Shown here: piece after piece, positions 34,488-43,301 of the stretch
How the letters are laid out: each line of letters begins with the position of its first letter
Position numbering within the stretch: position 1 is the stretch's first letter
NCBI RefSeq assembly: GCF_900188485.1
Contig: NZ_FZPH01000013.1
Location: 62,001-126,000, forward strand
From: Asanoa hainanensis
GTDB taxonomy: Bacteria > Actinomycetota > Actinomycetes > Mycobacteriales > Micromonosporaceae
Direction of reading: 5' to 3'
DNA: 64,000 nt
The notes under the pieces: generated by a model
The model's input: the letters and a program-made list of their open reading frames with translations, nothing else
Database searches by the model: none
What the model was told of the DNA's origin: nothing
Program-made: the position numbers and the translations under genes

Positions 34488-35609
34488 GTGGGTGCCGGGG
34501 AGGAGTCACCGACGGCTGCGGGGAAGCTGCGCGCTTCCGTGCCTGACCAGCGACCGCCGGGCGATACGCCGGCCGGTCCGGAGCCGCCATCGCCGCCATC
34601 GCCCGCGAGCCCACCCACCAAAGTCGACATCGACCTCGACAAGGAGTGGGACCCGGCGAAGCGTCCGCCGCCCGGCATCGAGCGTCCGGCCGCCCGCGGT
34701 GTCCCGGGTGTCGCGGCGGTCCGGTCGGGTGCCACGGCCGTCGGCGCCTGGGCCCGCCGTCCGAGCGGCCGCCTGGTCCTGCCGGGTGTGCTGCTGTTCG
34801 CGCTGGTCACCCTGACCGCCGTAGCGGGAGCCGTCGTGCTGCCGGCCAACGCGCCGCCCGCCGCGCATCCGAGTCCGGCGACCAACCCATCGGTCGACCC
34901 GTCCGCCGGCGTCCAGCCCGACAGCGGCTTCCCGACGGGGCTGCCGACGGGCGACCCGGGCTTCCCGACCGCGTTCCCGACCAACAGCCCGTCCACCGGC
35001 GTGGGCCTGCCGCCGGTCGCGGGTGGCGGGTACGGGCAGCCGGCCGACGTCATCAACTCCTGGGCGCAGCAGGTCTCCACGAAGACGGGCATCAGCGCGA
35101 CCGCGGTGCGGGCGTACGGCTACGCCGAGCTCGTCGTCGGCCAGAAGACGCCGTCCTGCCACCTCACCTGGACCACGCTCGCCGCGATCGGCAAGGTCGA
35201 GTCGGCGCACGGCACCGCCAACGGCGCCACGCTCACGGCGAGCGGGCAGTCGCTGCCGCACATCATCGGGCTGCCGCTCGACGGCCAGGGCGGCCGCCAG
35301 CGGATCACCGACACCGACAACGGCGCGATGGACGGCGATCCGACGTACGACCGCGCGGTCGGTCCGATGCAGTTCATCCCGTCCACCTGGGCGAACGCCG
35401 GCGAGGATGCGGACAACGACGGCATCAAGGACCCGCACGACATCGACGACGCAGCCCTCGCAGCGGCTAACTATCTGTGCCGTAACGGCCGGGACCTGCA
35501 GAACCCGCAGCACTGGTGGGGAGCCATCCTCAGCTACAACGACGTGCGGCGATACGCCGAGGACGTGTTCGCGGCGGCCAACGAGTACGGCACCAAGAGC
35601 CGCACGTAG
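34488..35609 (+). CDS. Membrane-anchored lytic transglycosylase (SLT_2/MltB-like)
   Basis: 373 residues. A Pro-rich cytoplasmic part (1-95) is followed by a membrane helix (97-118, LVLPGVLLFALVTLTAVAGA), an extracytoplasmic Pro/Ser linker (about 120-185) and a C-terminal goose-lysozyme-like domain. Glu238 in AAIGKVESAHG is the likely catalytic acid. YDRAVGPMQFIPSTWANAG and NYLCRNGRDL are family motifs. It would cleave glycan strands of peptidoglycan to 1,6-anhydromuropeptides. The GTG start at 34488 follows no clear ribosome-binding site. Confidence 0.88.
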   Translation: MGAGEESPTAAGKLRASVPDQRPPGDTPAGPEPPSPPSPASPPTKVDIDLDKEWDPAKRPPPGIERPAARGVPGVAAVRSGATAVGAWARRPSGRLVLPGVLLFALVTLTAVAGAVVLPANAPPAAHPSPATNPSVDPSAGVQPDSGFPTGLPTGDPGFPTAFPTNSPSTGVGLPPVAGGGYGQPADVINSWAQQVSTKTGISATAVRAYGYAELVVGQKTPSCHLTWTTLAAIGKVESAHGTANGATLTASGQSLPHIIGLPLDGQGGRQRITDTDNGAMDGDPTYDRAVGPMQFIPSTWANAGEDADNDGIKDPHDIDDAALAAANYLCRNGRDLQNPQHWWGAILSYNDVRRYAEDVFAAANEYGTKSRT

Positions 35610-35678
35610 CGTAGCCGCATCGGCACTTTGGAGAACTAAGGCCTTTCGCGTCGGACCCGTTAGCGGCAAGCTAGACAG

Positions 35679-36686
35679 GTGATGGTGCGCGAGTGGGATC
35701 CGAAAACCGCCTCCGCCGATGAACTCCGTTCGATGCTGGACAGCCTCAATGCGGTGCTCATGGCGGACCTCCCGGATGACCCACTGTGGCAAGAGAGTTA
35801 TCTCCGTGAATACCTTGCGGAGACGATGCCCGGTGAGCGACGCATTTCCTGGCTCGCCGAAGAGCCCGCCGGCCGGGTCGTCGGGCACGCCAACGTGCTG
35901 CTCCTCGGCGATATCGGCGTGGTCGAGCTGCTGATCCACCCCAAGGCGCGGCGCGCCGGCCTCGCCCGGGAAATGCTCGCCCAGGCCGCCCGCAAGACGT
36001 ATCACGAAGGCTTCTCCGTTATCGGTGCCGAGGTCGTCGGCGGCACCCCCGCTGTCACTTTCTTCGAGTCGGTGGGATTCGTCCGCGAATACACCGAGAC
36101 CCGCAGCGTGCTCCGGCTCAACTCGGTCGACTGGCTGGCGCTGGGCGAGATGGCCCGCGGCATCGGGGCCGGCTACCGCATCGAGTTCTGCCCGGGCGGC
36201 CCGCCCGACGAGCTGCTCGAGGCCTACGCGAAGGCCAAGGCGGAGCTCCGCGAGATCGACGACGGCGACCTTGACCTGCGGCCCAGCTCCTACGACCCCC
36301 AGCGACTACGGGCGAGCCTCGACTGCCTGCACCGGCGGGGCATGCAGCCGTACATCGTGCTCGCGATCCACGACAAGACCGGCGACGTGGCAGGCCTCAC
36401 CGAGGTCGTCGTCCCGGCCCAACACCCCACCCGCGCCGACCAGTACGACACGATCGTCGCCCAGGACCACCGGGGCTACGGCATCGACCGCGCCATCAAG
36501 GCCCGGATGCTCTTCGAGTTGCGTTCGGCCGAGCCCAAACTGGCCGAGGTGCAGACCTGGAACGCACAGGCCAACGAGTCGATGCTCAAGGTCAACGCCG
36601 AGCTCGGCTTCCAGGCTGACCGCGAATGGTACGAATACGGCGCTGATGTCGCCGACGTCCTCCGACACCTTGAGCACGGCGTTTAG
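35679..36686 (+). CDS. Tandem GNAT-family acetyltransferase
   Basis: 335 residues with two GNAT domains. In the first, VVELLIHPKARRAGLAREML carries the acetyl-CoA loop and FFESVGFVREY the C-terminal strand. The second has YDTIVAQDHRGYGIDRAIKARML and ML-K-V-N-AELGF (NESMLKVNAELGFQ). The layout resembles antibiotic- or metabolite-modifying tandem GNATs, but the substrate is unknown. GTG 35679 and ATG 35682 are adjacent candidate starts. Its first 300 bases are slightly less G+C-rich than its neighbours. Confidence 0.82.
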   Translation: MMVREWDPKTASADELRSMLDSLNAVLMADLPDDPLWQESYLREYLAETMPGERRISWLAEEPAGRVVGHANVLLLGDIGVVELLIHPKARRAGLAREMLAQAARKTYHEGFSVIGAEVVGGTPAVTFFESVGFVREYTETRSVLRLNSVDWLALGEMARGIGAGYRIEFCPGGPPDELLEAYAKAKAELREIDDGDLDLRPSSYDPQRLRASLDCLHRRGMQPYIVLAIHDKTGDVAGLTEVVVPAQHPTRADQYDTIVAQDHRGYGIDRAIKARMLFELRSAEPKLAEVQTWNAQANESMLKVNAELGFQADREWYEYGADVADVLRHLEHGV

Positions 36687-36710
36687 CTAGCCGACACTGG
36701 ATCGCCTTAC

Positions 36711-36729
36711 GGGGCTGTTACACAGCCCC
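36711..36729. terminator. Stem-loop after the GNAT gene
   Basis: GGGGCTGT-TAC-ACAGCCCC is a perfect 8-base stem with a 3-base loop, 25 bases after the GNAT stop and 48 bases before the nuclease start. No T-tract follows, as is common for actinobacterial terminators. An operator or mRNA leader element for the nuclease is the alternative. Confidence 0.55.
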
Positions 36730-36776
36730 TGACTGCTCAACCCCTCGTTACGCCCCCACCACCCCTGGAGGCTTCC

Positions 36777-39700
36777 TTGCGCTCGTTGCGCGCGCCCGCG
36801 TTGCTGGCTGCCGCGACCCTCACGACGACCGCCACATTGTTCGGCGTGTCCACTGGGGCCTACGCGGCACCAACCGATCTGATCATTTCCGAGTACGTCG
36901 AAGGCTCGTCCAACAACAAGGCGGTCGAGCTCTACAACGGCACCGGCGCCCCGGTCGACCTGACCGCTTACCAACTGTCGGTCTACTTCAACGGCTCCAC
37001 CACCGCCACGTTCAACCAGTCGCTGACGGGCACGGTCGCCGCCGGCGACGTCTTCGTGTTCGCGCACTCGGCCTCCGTCCCGGCCATCCTGGCCCAGGCC
37101 GACCTCACCAGCGGCTCCGGGCTGTGGAACGGCGACGACGCGATCGTCCTCCGCAAGGGCGCCGCGGTCGTCGACTCGATCGGCCAGGTCGGAGTCGACC
37201 CGGGCACCGAGTGGGGCTCGGGGCTGACCAGCACGGCCGACAACACGCTGCGTCGCAAGTCGACGGTCGAGGCGGGCGACACCGATCCGAACGACGCCTT
37301 CGACCCGGCCGCGCAGTGGGACGGCTTCGCCATCGACACCTTCGACGGGCTCGGCAGCCACTCCACCGGCGGCGGCCCCGTCGACGCACCCGCGGTGCTC
37401 ACCTGCGGCAGCGCGCTGACCACCGCCGAAGGCACCGCGGCGAGCCGTGACGTCACCGCGGTCGACGCGGACGACACGATCACCGACCTCGCGGTCACCA
37501 GCGTCACACCGGCACCGGCCTCGGGCACCATCAGCCGCACGGCGTTCACCGCGGCCACGGGCCCGGGCGCGACGGCCACGGCGACGGTCACCGTCAGCGC
37601 CGAGGTGCCGGCCGGCAGCTACACGGTCGGGATCACGTCGACCGACGACACGGGCACCACCGCGACGTGCACGCTGGCCGTCCAGGTCAACGGCGTGCTC
37701 TCCGTCGGTGCGGTGCAGGGCCAGACCACCGACGCCGAGCAGGGCAAGCTCGACCGCTCGCCCCTGGCGCCGGCCAGCGGCAACAGCCAAGCGCTCTACG
37801 ACGTGCGCGGCGTGGTCACCCAGCGGACCCTGTCCCGCACCTCGGCCGGCGCGCTGCAGTACGGGTTCTTCCTGCAGAGCCGCCCCGGCACCGAGGACGG
37901 CGACCCGCTGACCTCCGACGGCATCTTCGTCTACACCAGCACGTTCCAGACGCTGATCGGCGGCTACCTGCCGGTGGTCGGCGACGAGATCGTCGTCCGC
38001 GCCCGGGTCACCGAGTTCTTCAACCTGAGCCAGCTCGCCAGCGTCTCGCTCGTGTCCAAGCTGGCCAGCGGCGTGCAGGTCCCGGCCACCGACGCGGTCC
38101 CGCCGGTCGACCTGGCCAGCGCCGACCGGTTCTGGGAGCGGCACGAGGGCATGCAGATGCGCGTGCGGGCCGGCGCCCAGGCCGTCAGCGGGCGCGACGT
38201 GTTCGCCAGCACCGCGGACTCCGAGGTGTGGGTGGTCGACAAGGACGACCCGCTGCTCGACCGGGCCGACCCGTACGCCCGGCGGGTCTTCCGCGACTCG
38301 CACCCGCTCGACAACGACCCGGCCCGGTTCGACGACGAGAACGGCAACCGGATCATGTTCGGCTCGATGGGCGTCAAGGACAGCTCGGGCGACAGCTTCA
38401 CGCTGCTCCCGCCGGCCCACACCTTCGACACCCTGACCAGCGACGCCACCGGTGGTCTGTACTTCTCGTTCGACAAGTACGGCATCCAGGCGGGCCAGGT
38501 CACCTTCGCGGGCGGCGCCGACCCGTCGAAGAACAACCCCCCGAAGGCCGCCAACCGCAACACGGAGTACGCGGTCGCCACGTACAACGTCGAGAATCTC
38601 TATGACTTCCGCGACGACCCGTTCGACGGCTGCGACTTCCTCGGCAACACGGGTTGCCCGGGTGTCAGCCCGCCGTTCGACTACGTGCCGGTGGACCAGG
38701 CCGACTACGACAACCAACTGGCCGCGCTGGCCGACCAGGTCACCAACGACCTGCACAGCCCCGACGTGATCCTCGTGCAGGAAGCCGAGGACCAGGACAT
38801 CTGCACCGTCGCGGGCAACGCCCTGTCCTGCGGCACCACCGACAACGCCGACGGCGCGCCCGACACCATCCAGGAACTGGCGCTGACCATCAAAGCCAAG
38901 GGCGGTCCGGCGTACGCGGCAGCCTATGACCGTGACGGCGCCGACGACCGAGGCATCACCGCGGCGTTCCTCTACCGCGCGGACCGGGTCACCCTGGCCC
39001 CCGTCGACGCGGCGGACACGGTGCTGGGCGCGACCCCCACGGTCTCGTACCGGGCGCCGGGCCTGCCGTACAACACGGACGTCCAGAACCCGAAGTCGCT
39101 CAACGCCGACCTGCCCAGCGACGTCGACACGTCGACGGGCGTGGATGGCTCGGACGTCTTCACCCGCGCGCCCCAGGTAGCGAAGTTCCTGGTAGCCGCA
39201 ACTCCGGGCGGCAACGAGAAGTCGGTCCTGTGGGCGGTGAGCAACCACTACTCGTCGACCCCCGACGGCCGCGTGGGCCAACGCCGCGAACAGGCCCGCT
39301 ACGGCGCCGCCATCGTCACGGCGATCGAGCAGTCGGACCCGAACGCGCGGGTCGTCTACGGCGGTGACCTCAACGTCTTCCCACGCCCGGACGACCCGGT
39401 ACAGAACAACCCGGGCGACCAGCTGGCCCCGCTGTACGACGCGGGCCTGCACAACCTGTGGGAGGACCTGGTCCACGACGTCCCGGCGAGCGCGTACTCG
39501 TACAGCTTCGAAGGACAGGCCCAAACGCTGGACCACCTGTTCGTCAACAACCCGCTGCACGCGGACCTGGTTGAGATGCGCGCGGCGCACATCAACGCGG
39601 ACTGGGCGGCGAACTACGCGGGAGACGGCTCGAGGGGCTCCAGCGACCACGACCCACAGGTAGCCCGCTTCAACTCGAGGGCAGAACTGAAGGTCTCGGA

Positions 39701-40013
39701 CGCCACGGTGACCGAAGGCAACACAGGCACGACAAAGCTCACGTTCACGGTGTCGGTCTCCCGCCCGCTGAGCCAGCCGGTCCTCCTGTGCGGCACCACG
39801 TTGGGCCTGACAGCCAGAGCGGGAAGCGACTACGACCCGGTGATCGGCTGCCGCACCCTAGCGGCAGGAGCCACGTCGACAACGGTGGACGTAACGGTCA
39901 AGGGCGACCGCCAACGCGAACCGAACGAAACCCTGACGCTGATAGTGGCCGGCATCCCCGGCCTGGTCCTAACAGACCCGATCGGCGTAGGCACAATCCG
40001 CAACGACGACTAA
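36777..40013 (+). CDS. Large secreted nuclease (ExeM/NucH-like) with LTD and Calx-beta domains
   Basis: 1078 residues from TTG 36777, with GGAGG six bases upstream. Signal peptide ALLAAATLTTTATLFGVSTG with cleavage near AYAAP. A lamin-tail domain (about 33-200) begins DLIISEYVEGSSNNKAVELY. Middle segments follow, including an OB-like region. An endonuclease/exonuclease/phosphatase domain spans about 600-960, with ATYNVENLYDF, HSPDVILVQEAE, YGGDLNVF and SSDHDPQVA. A Calx-beta-like domain lies at 970-1078 (VTEGNTGTTKLTFTVSVS). It is expected to degrade extracellular DNA for phosphate or nitrogen. The last 150 codons change to A-ending codons, part of a strand-composition anomaly. Confidence 0.9.
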   Translation: MRSLRAPALLAAATLTTTATLFGVSTGAYAAPTDLIISEYVEGSSNNKAVELYNGTGAPVDLTAYQLSVYFNGSTTATFNQSLTGTVAAGDVFVFAHSASVPAILAQADLTSGSGLWNGDDAIVLRKGAAVVDSIGQVGVDPGTEWGSGLTSTADNTLRRKSTVEAGDTDPNDAFDPAAQWDGFAIDTFDGLGSHSTGGGPVDAPAVLTCGSALTTAEGTAASRDVTAVDADDTITDLAVTSVTPAPASGTISRTAFTAATGPGATATATVTVSAEVPAGSYTVGITSTDDTGTTATCTLAVQVNGVLSVGAVQGQTTDAEQGKLDRSPLAPASGNSQALYDVRGVVTQRTLSRTSAGALQYGFFLQSRPGTEDGDPLTSDGIFVYTSTFQTLIGGYLPVVGDEIVVRARVTEFFNLSQLASVSLVSKLASGVQVPATDAVPPVDLASADRFWERHEGMQMRVRAGAQAVSGRDVFASTADSEVWVVDKDDPLLDRADPYARRVFRDSHPLDNDPARFDDENGNRIMFGSMGVKDSSGDSFTLLPPAHTFDTLTSDATGGLYFSFDKYGIQAGQVTFAGGADPSKNNPPKAANRNTEYAVATYNVENLYDFRDDPFDGCDFLGNTGCPGVSPPFDYVPVDQADYDNQLAALADQVTNDLHSPDVILVQEAEDQDICTVAGNALSCGTTDNADGAPDTIQELALTIKAKGGPAYAAAYDRDGADDRGITAAFLYRADRVTLAPVDAADTVLGATPTVSYRAPGLPYNTDVQNPKSLNADLPSDVDTSTGVDGSDVFTRAPQVAKFLVAATPGGNEKSVLWAVSNHYSSTPDGRVGQRREQARYGAAIVTAIEQSDPNARVVYGGDLNVFPRPDDPVQNNPGDQLAPLYDAGLHNLWEDLVHDVPASAYSYSFEGQAQTLDHLFVNNPLHADLVEMRAAHINADWAANYAGDGSRGSSDHDPQVARFNSRAELKVSDATVTEGNTGTTKLTFTVSVSRPLSQPVLLCGTTLGLTARAGSDYDPVIGCRTLAAGATSTTVDVTVKGDRQREPNETLTLIVAGIPGLVLTDPIGVGTIRNDD

Positions 40014-40021
40014 CCAGCGGA

Positions 40022-40064
40022 ACGCGAGAAGCGGCCCGGCCCCAACGGCCGGGCCGTTTCGCGT
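40022..40064. terminator. Bidirectional terminator-like hairpin
   Basis: CGGCCCGGCC (40032-40041) and GGCCGGGCCG (40047-40056) form a perfect 10-base stem with loop CCAAC, extended by ACGCGA/TCGCGT further out. TTTC follows on the + strand. It lies between the converging nuclease and XRE genes and can serve both. Confidence 0.8.
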
Positions 40065-40065
40065 C

Positions 40066-40551
40066 TCACCCGCCGTAGTACTCGAGAAGCGTAGGAGGCG
40101 GCGGCAGCCAACGCTGCTGCTTGACCCGAACCTCCCACTGACTGCGCCGCCGCTGCCGATCCCGCTTACCCCGATCGCGATAAAACGTCTCAGGCGGCCG
40201 CGCGAGCCCGTAGATGTCGCCCCACCACTCCCCCGGCAACGGATCAAGAATCACGTCAAGATGAGCCGGAAACCGCCGCCGAGCGCCGTCGAGCGTGTTG
40301 TCACTGTCAGCCATAGGCCGCAAGCTCCGCCGCCCCTGATCGACCACCAAGAACCGATACCCACAAGCGGCCAGCAGCTTCTCCATCATGGCCAAACTAG
40401 GAGCCAACCCACCGGCCTCAATCCGGCTGATCGTCCCGTGACTAGCCCCACTCTTAGCCGCCAACTGCCGCTGACTGAGATCAGCCTGCCGACGAGCAGC
40501 CCGCAAAAGCCCCGAAACCGAAAGCGCCAGCCCACCCATAACGAAAAGCAT
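40066..40551 (-). CDS. XRE-family HTH regulator
   Basis: 161 residues from ATG 40551 (MLFVMGG). An N-terminal Cro/CI-type HTH (ARRQADLSQRQLAAKSGASHGTISRIE) occupies about residues 10-70. A 90-residue basic C-terminal part of unknown fold follows, rich in Arg and aromatic residues (GEWWGDIYGLARPPETFYRDRG). The frame stays open upstream into the palindrome at 40610, but that part looks non-coding. Its coding strand is rich in T-ending codons, opposite to hemB on the same strand. Confidence 0.75.
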   Translation of the reverse strand: MLFVMGGLALSVSGLLRAARRQADLSQRQLAAKSGASHGTISRIEAGGLAPSLAMMEKLLAACGYRFLVVDQGRRSLRPMADSDNTLDGARRRFPAHLDVILDPLPGEWWGDIYGLARPPETFYRDRGKRDRQRRRSQWEVRVKQQRWLPPPPTLLEYYGG

Positions 40552-40590
40552 GCTCGCCCGGAGCCCACCCCAACACCCCAACCCAGAACC

Positions 40591-40599
40591 TGTGGATAA
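40591..40599 (-). other. Single DnaA-box-like nonamer
   Basis: The minus strand reads TTATCCACA, the classical DnaA box. It lies 11 bases left of the large palindrome and within the promoter region of the XRE gene. Only one copy was found nearby and no dnaA or dnaN gene is in the window, so it is not a chromosomal origin; a chance match or local DnaA binding are both possible. Confidence 0.3.
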
Positions 40600-40609
40600 C
40601 TCCAGCGAC

Positions 40610-40697
40610 TTTGCTCTGCACCCACATACGCACCGGCCCCCCGCGCGCACGCCGGCGCGCCCTGCGCGGGGTGGTGCGTATATGGGTGCAGAGCAAA
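40610..40697. repeat. Composite palindrome, copy B
   Basis: Left arm 40610-40634 and right arm 40673-40697 pair over 25 bases with one mismatch (outer end TTTGCTCTGC, inner end CGCACC). Inside, CCCCGCGC (40639-40646) and GCGCGGGG (40664-40671) pair perfectly. The outer 10 bases plus the flank GCAGAGCAAATGCGGT are the same as in copy A at 114-190. It lies between the start of the XRE gene and the end of hemB and could terminate hemB transcripts. It also marks the point where strand composition inverts. Confidence 0.85.
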
Positions 40698-40737
40698 TGC
40701 GGTGAAACAGGGGGTGGGGTGGTGGGGCCGGTGATCT

Positions 40738-41721
40738 TTAGTAGCGCGAGCGGAGGAGGGCTGCTGCTTCTGTGGCCCAGTACGTCAGGATGATTTGGGC
40801 TCCGGCTCGGCGGATTGAGGTCAGGGTTTCCAGCAGGGCTCGTTCGCGGTCTACCCAGCCGTTCGCGGCTGCTGCTTCGACCATCGCGTACTCGCCGGAG
40901 ATTTGGTACGCGGCTACCGGGATCGTTACCGCTGCTCGGACTGCGGCTATTACGTCCAGGTTTGTTAGGGCTGGTTTGACCATCACTATGTCCGCGCCCT
41001 CTTCGACGTCCAGCGCTACCTCGCGTAGGGCGTCTCGGAAGTTGGCTGGGTCCTGTTGGTACGTGCGGCGGTCGCCTTCCAAGGACGACTCCACCGCTTC
41101 GCGGAACGGGCCGTAGAACGCCGATGCGTACTTTGCCGCGTACGCCAGGATTCCTACGTCCTGGTAGCCCGCTGCGTCCAGGGACTGGCGGATTACGCCT
41201 ACCTGGCCGTCCATCATTCCGGACGGGCCCACCATGTGTACGCCGGCGTCTGCCTGGGCTACCGCCATCGTGGCGTAGGACTCCAGGGTCGCGTCGTTGT
41301 CTACTCGGCCCTGGGCGTCCAGGACTCCGCAGTGGCCGTGTGAGGTGAACTCGTCCAGGCAGAGGTCGCCCATGACTACTGTGGCGTCGCCTACCTCTGA
41401 GATCACGTCTCTGATCGCTACGTTGAGGATGCCGTTCTCGTCCAGGCCGCCTGAGCCTTCTGGGTCCTTCTCCAGCGGCACGCCGAAGAGCATGATGCCG
41501 CCTACGCCTGCTCGGACCGCTTCCGCCGCGGCTTTGCGTAGCGACTCTCTCGAGTGCTGCACTACGCCGGGCATCGCCGACAGGGGGCGTGGTTCGGTCA
41601 GGCCCTCTTTGACGAACATCGGGAGTACGAGCTCCGACGGCGCCAGTTTCGTCTCTTCTACCAGGCGGCGGACCGCCTGGTTGACGCGTAGGCGGCGCGG
41701 GCGGTCCGTGGGGAAAGCCAT
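40738..41721 (-). CDS. hemB: Delta-aminolevulinic acid dehydratase (porphobilinogen synthase)
   Basis: 327 residues from ATG 41721. It condenses two 5-aminolevulinate molecules to porphobilinogen. The Schiff-base lysines lie in [15 protein letters not shown] and [14 protein letters not shown]. The metal loop [14 protein letters not shown] keeps two Cys of the zinc type but has Asp where zinc enzymes have the middle Cys. ATG overlaps the hemD stop as TGATG, so translation is coupled. Codons ending in A are far more frequent than in hemD (7 of 20 in one stretch near 40830), part of the local strand anomaly. Confidence 0.95.
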   Translation of the reverse strand: MAFPTDRPRRLRVNQAVRRLVEETKLAPSELVLPMFVKEGLTEPRPLSAMPGVVQHSRESLRKAAAEAVRAGVGGIMLFGVPLEKDPEGSGGLDENGILNVAIRDVISEVGDATVVMGDLCLDEFTSHGHCGVLDAQGRVDNDATLESYATMAVAQADAGVHMVGPSGMMDGQVGVIRQSLDAAGYQDVGILAYAAKYASAFYGPFREAVESSLEGDRRTYQQDPANFRDALREVALDVEEGADIVMVKPALTNLDVIAAVRAAVTIPVAAYQISGEYAMVEAAAANGWVDRERALLETLTSIRRAGAQIILTYWATEAAALLRSRY

Positions 41722-43301
41722 CAGCGGAACCGCAGTGCTGTCGGACCCTGCACCTTCGAGCCGCGGCGCTGCTTCGCCGGCATCGCCGCCAGTTTTTCGC
41801 GCAGTTCCACCGCGTACGAGGCCAGGGCTTCGACCAGGTCCGGTACCGAGGCGTGGGCCGGCTGGACGTCGACCCGCAGGCCGAACTCCGTCGCCGTCTC
41901 CGCCGTCTTCGGGCCGATGACCGCGACCACCGTGCGGGTGTGCGGCTTGCCGGCGATGCCGACCAGGTTGCGGACCGTGGACGAGCTCGTGAAGAGCACC
42001 GCGTCGAAGCCGCCCGACTTGATCGCGTCGCGGATCTCGGCCGGCGGCGGGGCCGCGCGGACCGTGCGGTACGCCGTCACGTCGTCGACCTCCCAGCCCA
42101 GCTCGGTGAGGCCTGCGGCGAGCGTCTCCGTCGCGATGTCGGCGCGCGGGAGCAGCACCCGACCCACCGGGTCGAGCACCTCGTCGTGCGGCGAGAACTC
42201 GGCCAGGAGGCCCTCCGACGACTGCTCGCCGGCCGGGACCAGCTCGGGCTGGATGCCGAAGGCACGGACCGCGTCGGCCGTCGCTTCTCCTATGCAGGCG
42301 ATCTTCACACCGCCGAAGTGGCGGGCGTCGAGGCCGTGCTCGCCGAACTTCTCCCAGACCGCGCGGACCGCGTTGACCGAGGTGAACAGCACCCAGGCGT
42401 AGCGGCCGTCGACCAGGCCCTTGACCGCGCGCTCCATCTGCGCCGGCGTGCGGGGCGGCTCGACCGCGATCGTCGGCACCTCGCACGGGATCGCGCCGTA
42501 GGCCCGCAGCCGGGCGCTCATCGCGCCGGCCTGCTCCTTCGTCCGCGGGACCAGCACCTTCCAGCCGTACAGCGGTCGGTTCTCCCACCAGCTCAGCTTG
42601 TCGCGGTGCGCGACGCCCGCGCCCAGGGTGAGCACCACGCGGCCGGTGAAGCCGAGGGCGGCGGCGACGAAGCTGTCGACGGTCGACGTCGTGGTGAACT
42701 GGGTCTCGCCGGTGCCGTCGCCGGTCACCCCGACCGGGGTGGTGCCGTCGAGGCCGGCGGCGAGCAGACCGTCGCGGAGGGCGGCCAGGTCACCGGCGTC
42801 GACCGCGAGGGCCAGCGAGTCGCGGGCGACCGCGGTGGCCAGCGCCTCGAAGTCCAGCGACGAGACGTCGTCGACGTCGGCCGCGGTGCGCAGCCCGGGG
42901 AGCGGAACGCCCGCGTACGTGGCCACGCCCTCGGCCTGGCCGACTCCCGGCACGACCTCGAAGTGGACGGCGGTGCGGGCGACGGCCTGCACCTCCTTGA
43001 CCACCGACTCGTGCCCGAACGGGTCGCCGGCCACGAGGTGCACGGCGGAGAGTCCGGAGCGCGCGGCCGAGATCAGCACCTTGGCCACGTCGCCGGTGGT
43101 GCCCTCGGCGGGGGTGAACTGGGCGTCGTCCTTGGCCTCGGCGCGGATCGCCGCGAGCAGCGACTCCGGCACGCCGCGGTCGTAGACCACCTGGTCGGCC
43201 TCGACCAGCGCGTCGTGCGCCCGGCGGGTCAGCAGGCCCGGGTCGCCGGGTCCCGCCCCGACGAACGAGATGTGGCCTGCGGGCTTACGGGTGCGGGTCA
43301 T
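41721..43301 (-). CDS. hemD: Fused uroporphyrinogen methyltransferase-like / uroporphyrinogen-III synthase
   Basis: 526 residues. Residues 1-250 have the tetrapyrrole methylase fold ([51 protein letters not shown]). Residues 255-500 are the HemD U3S domain ([47 protein letters not shown]). HemD closes hydroxymethylbilane to uroporphyrinogen III. In the methylase half the usual FGRGGEE-type motif after GDP and the P-L-T-H-R motif are missing, so SAM-dependent methylation at C2/C7 is doubtful. It overlaps hemC by four bases and hemB by one. Confidence 0.92.
   Translation of the reverse strand: MTRTRKPAGHISFVGAGPGDPGLLTRRAHDALVEADQVVYDRGVPESLLAAIRAEAKDDAQFTPAEGTTGDVAKVLISAARSGLSAVHLVAGDPFGHESVVKEVQAVARTAVHFEVVPGVGQAEGVATYAGVPLPGLRTAADVDDVSSLDFEALATAVARDSLALAVDAGDLAALRDGLLAAGLDGTTPVGVTGDGTGETQFTTTSTVDSFVAAALGFTGRVVLTLGAGVAHRDKLSWWENRPLYGWKVLVPRTKEQAGAMSARLRAYGAIPCEVPTIAVEPPRTPAQMERAVKGLVDGRYAWVLFTSVNAVRAVWEKFGEHGLDARHFGGVKIACIGEATADAVRAFGIQPELVPAGEQSSEGLLAEFSPHDEVLDPVGRVLLPRADIATETLAAGLTELGWEVDDVTAYRTVRAAPPPAEIRDAIKSGGFDAVLFTSSSTVRNLVGIAGKPHTRTVVAVIGPKTAETATEFGLRVDVQPAHASVPDLVEALASYAVELREKLAAMPAKQRRGSKVQGPTALRFR

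Noticed and set aside
36687-39650. Long open frame opposite the secreted nuclease
   Set aside because: Antisense frame in G+C-rich DNA; Arg/Val/Gly-heavy translation without domains, while the + strand has clear nuclease motifs.
40552-40737. Replication origin
   Set aside because: One DnaA box and a short skew switch only; no box cluster, no AT-rich unwinding region and no dnaA/dnaN nearby.
40481-40793. Small ORFs on both strands across the palindrome, each encoding an MLCTHIRT-like start
   Set aside because: The two near-identical peptides arise from the inverted repeat itself; no ribosome-binding site supports either.
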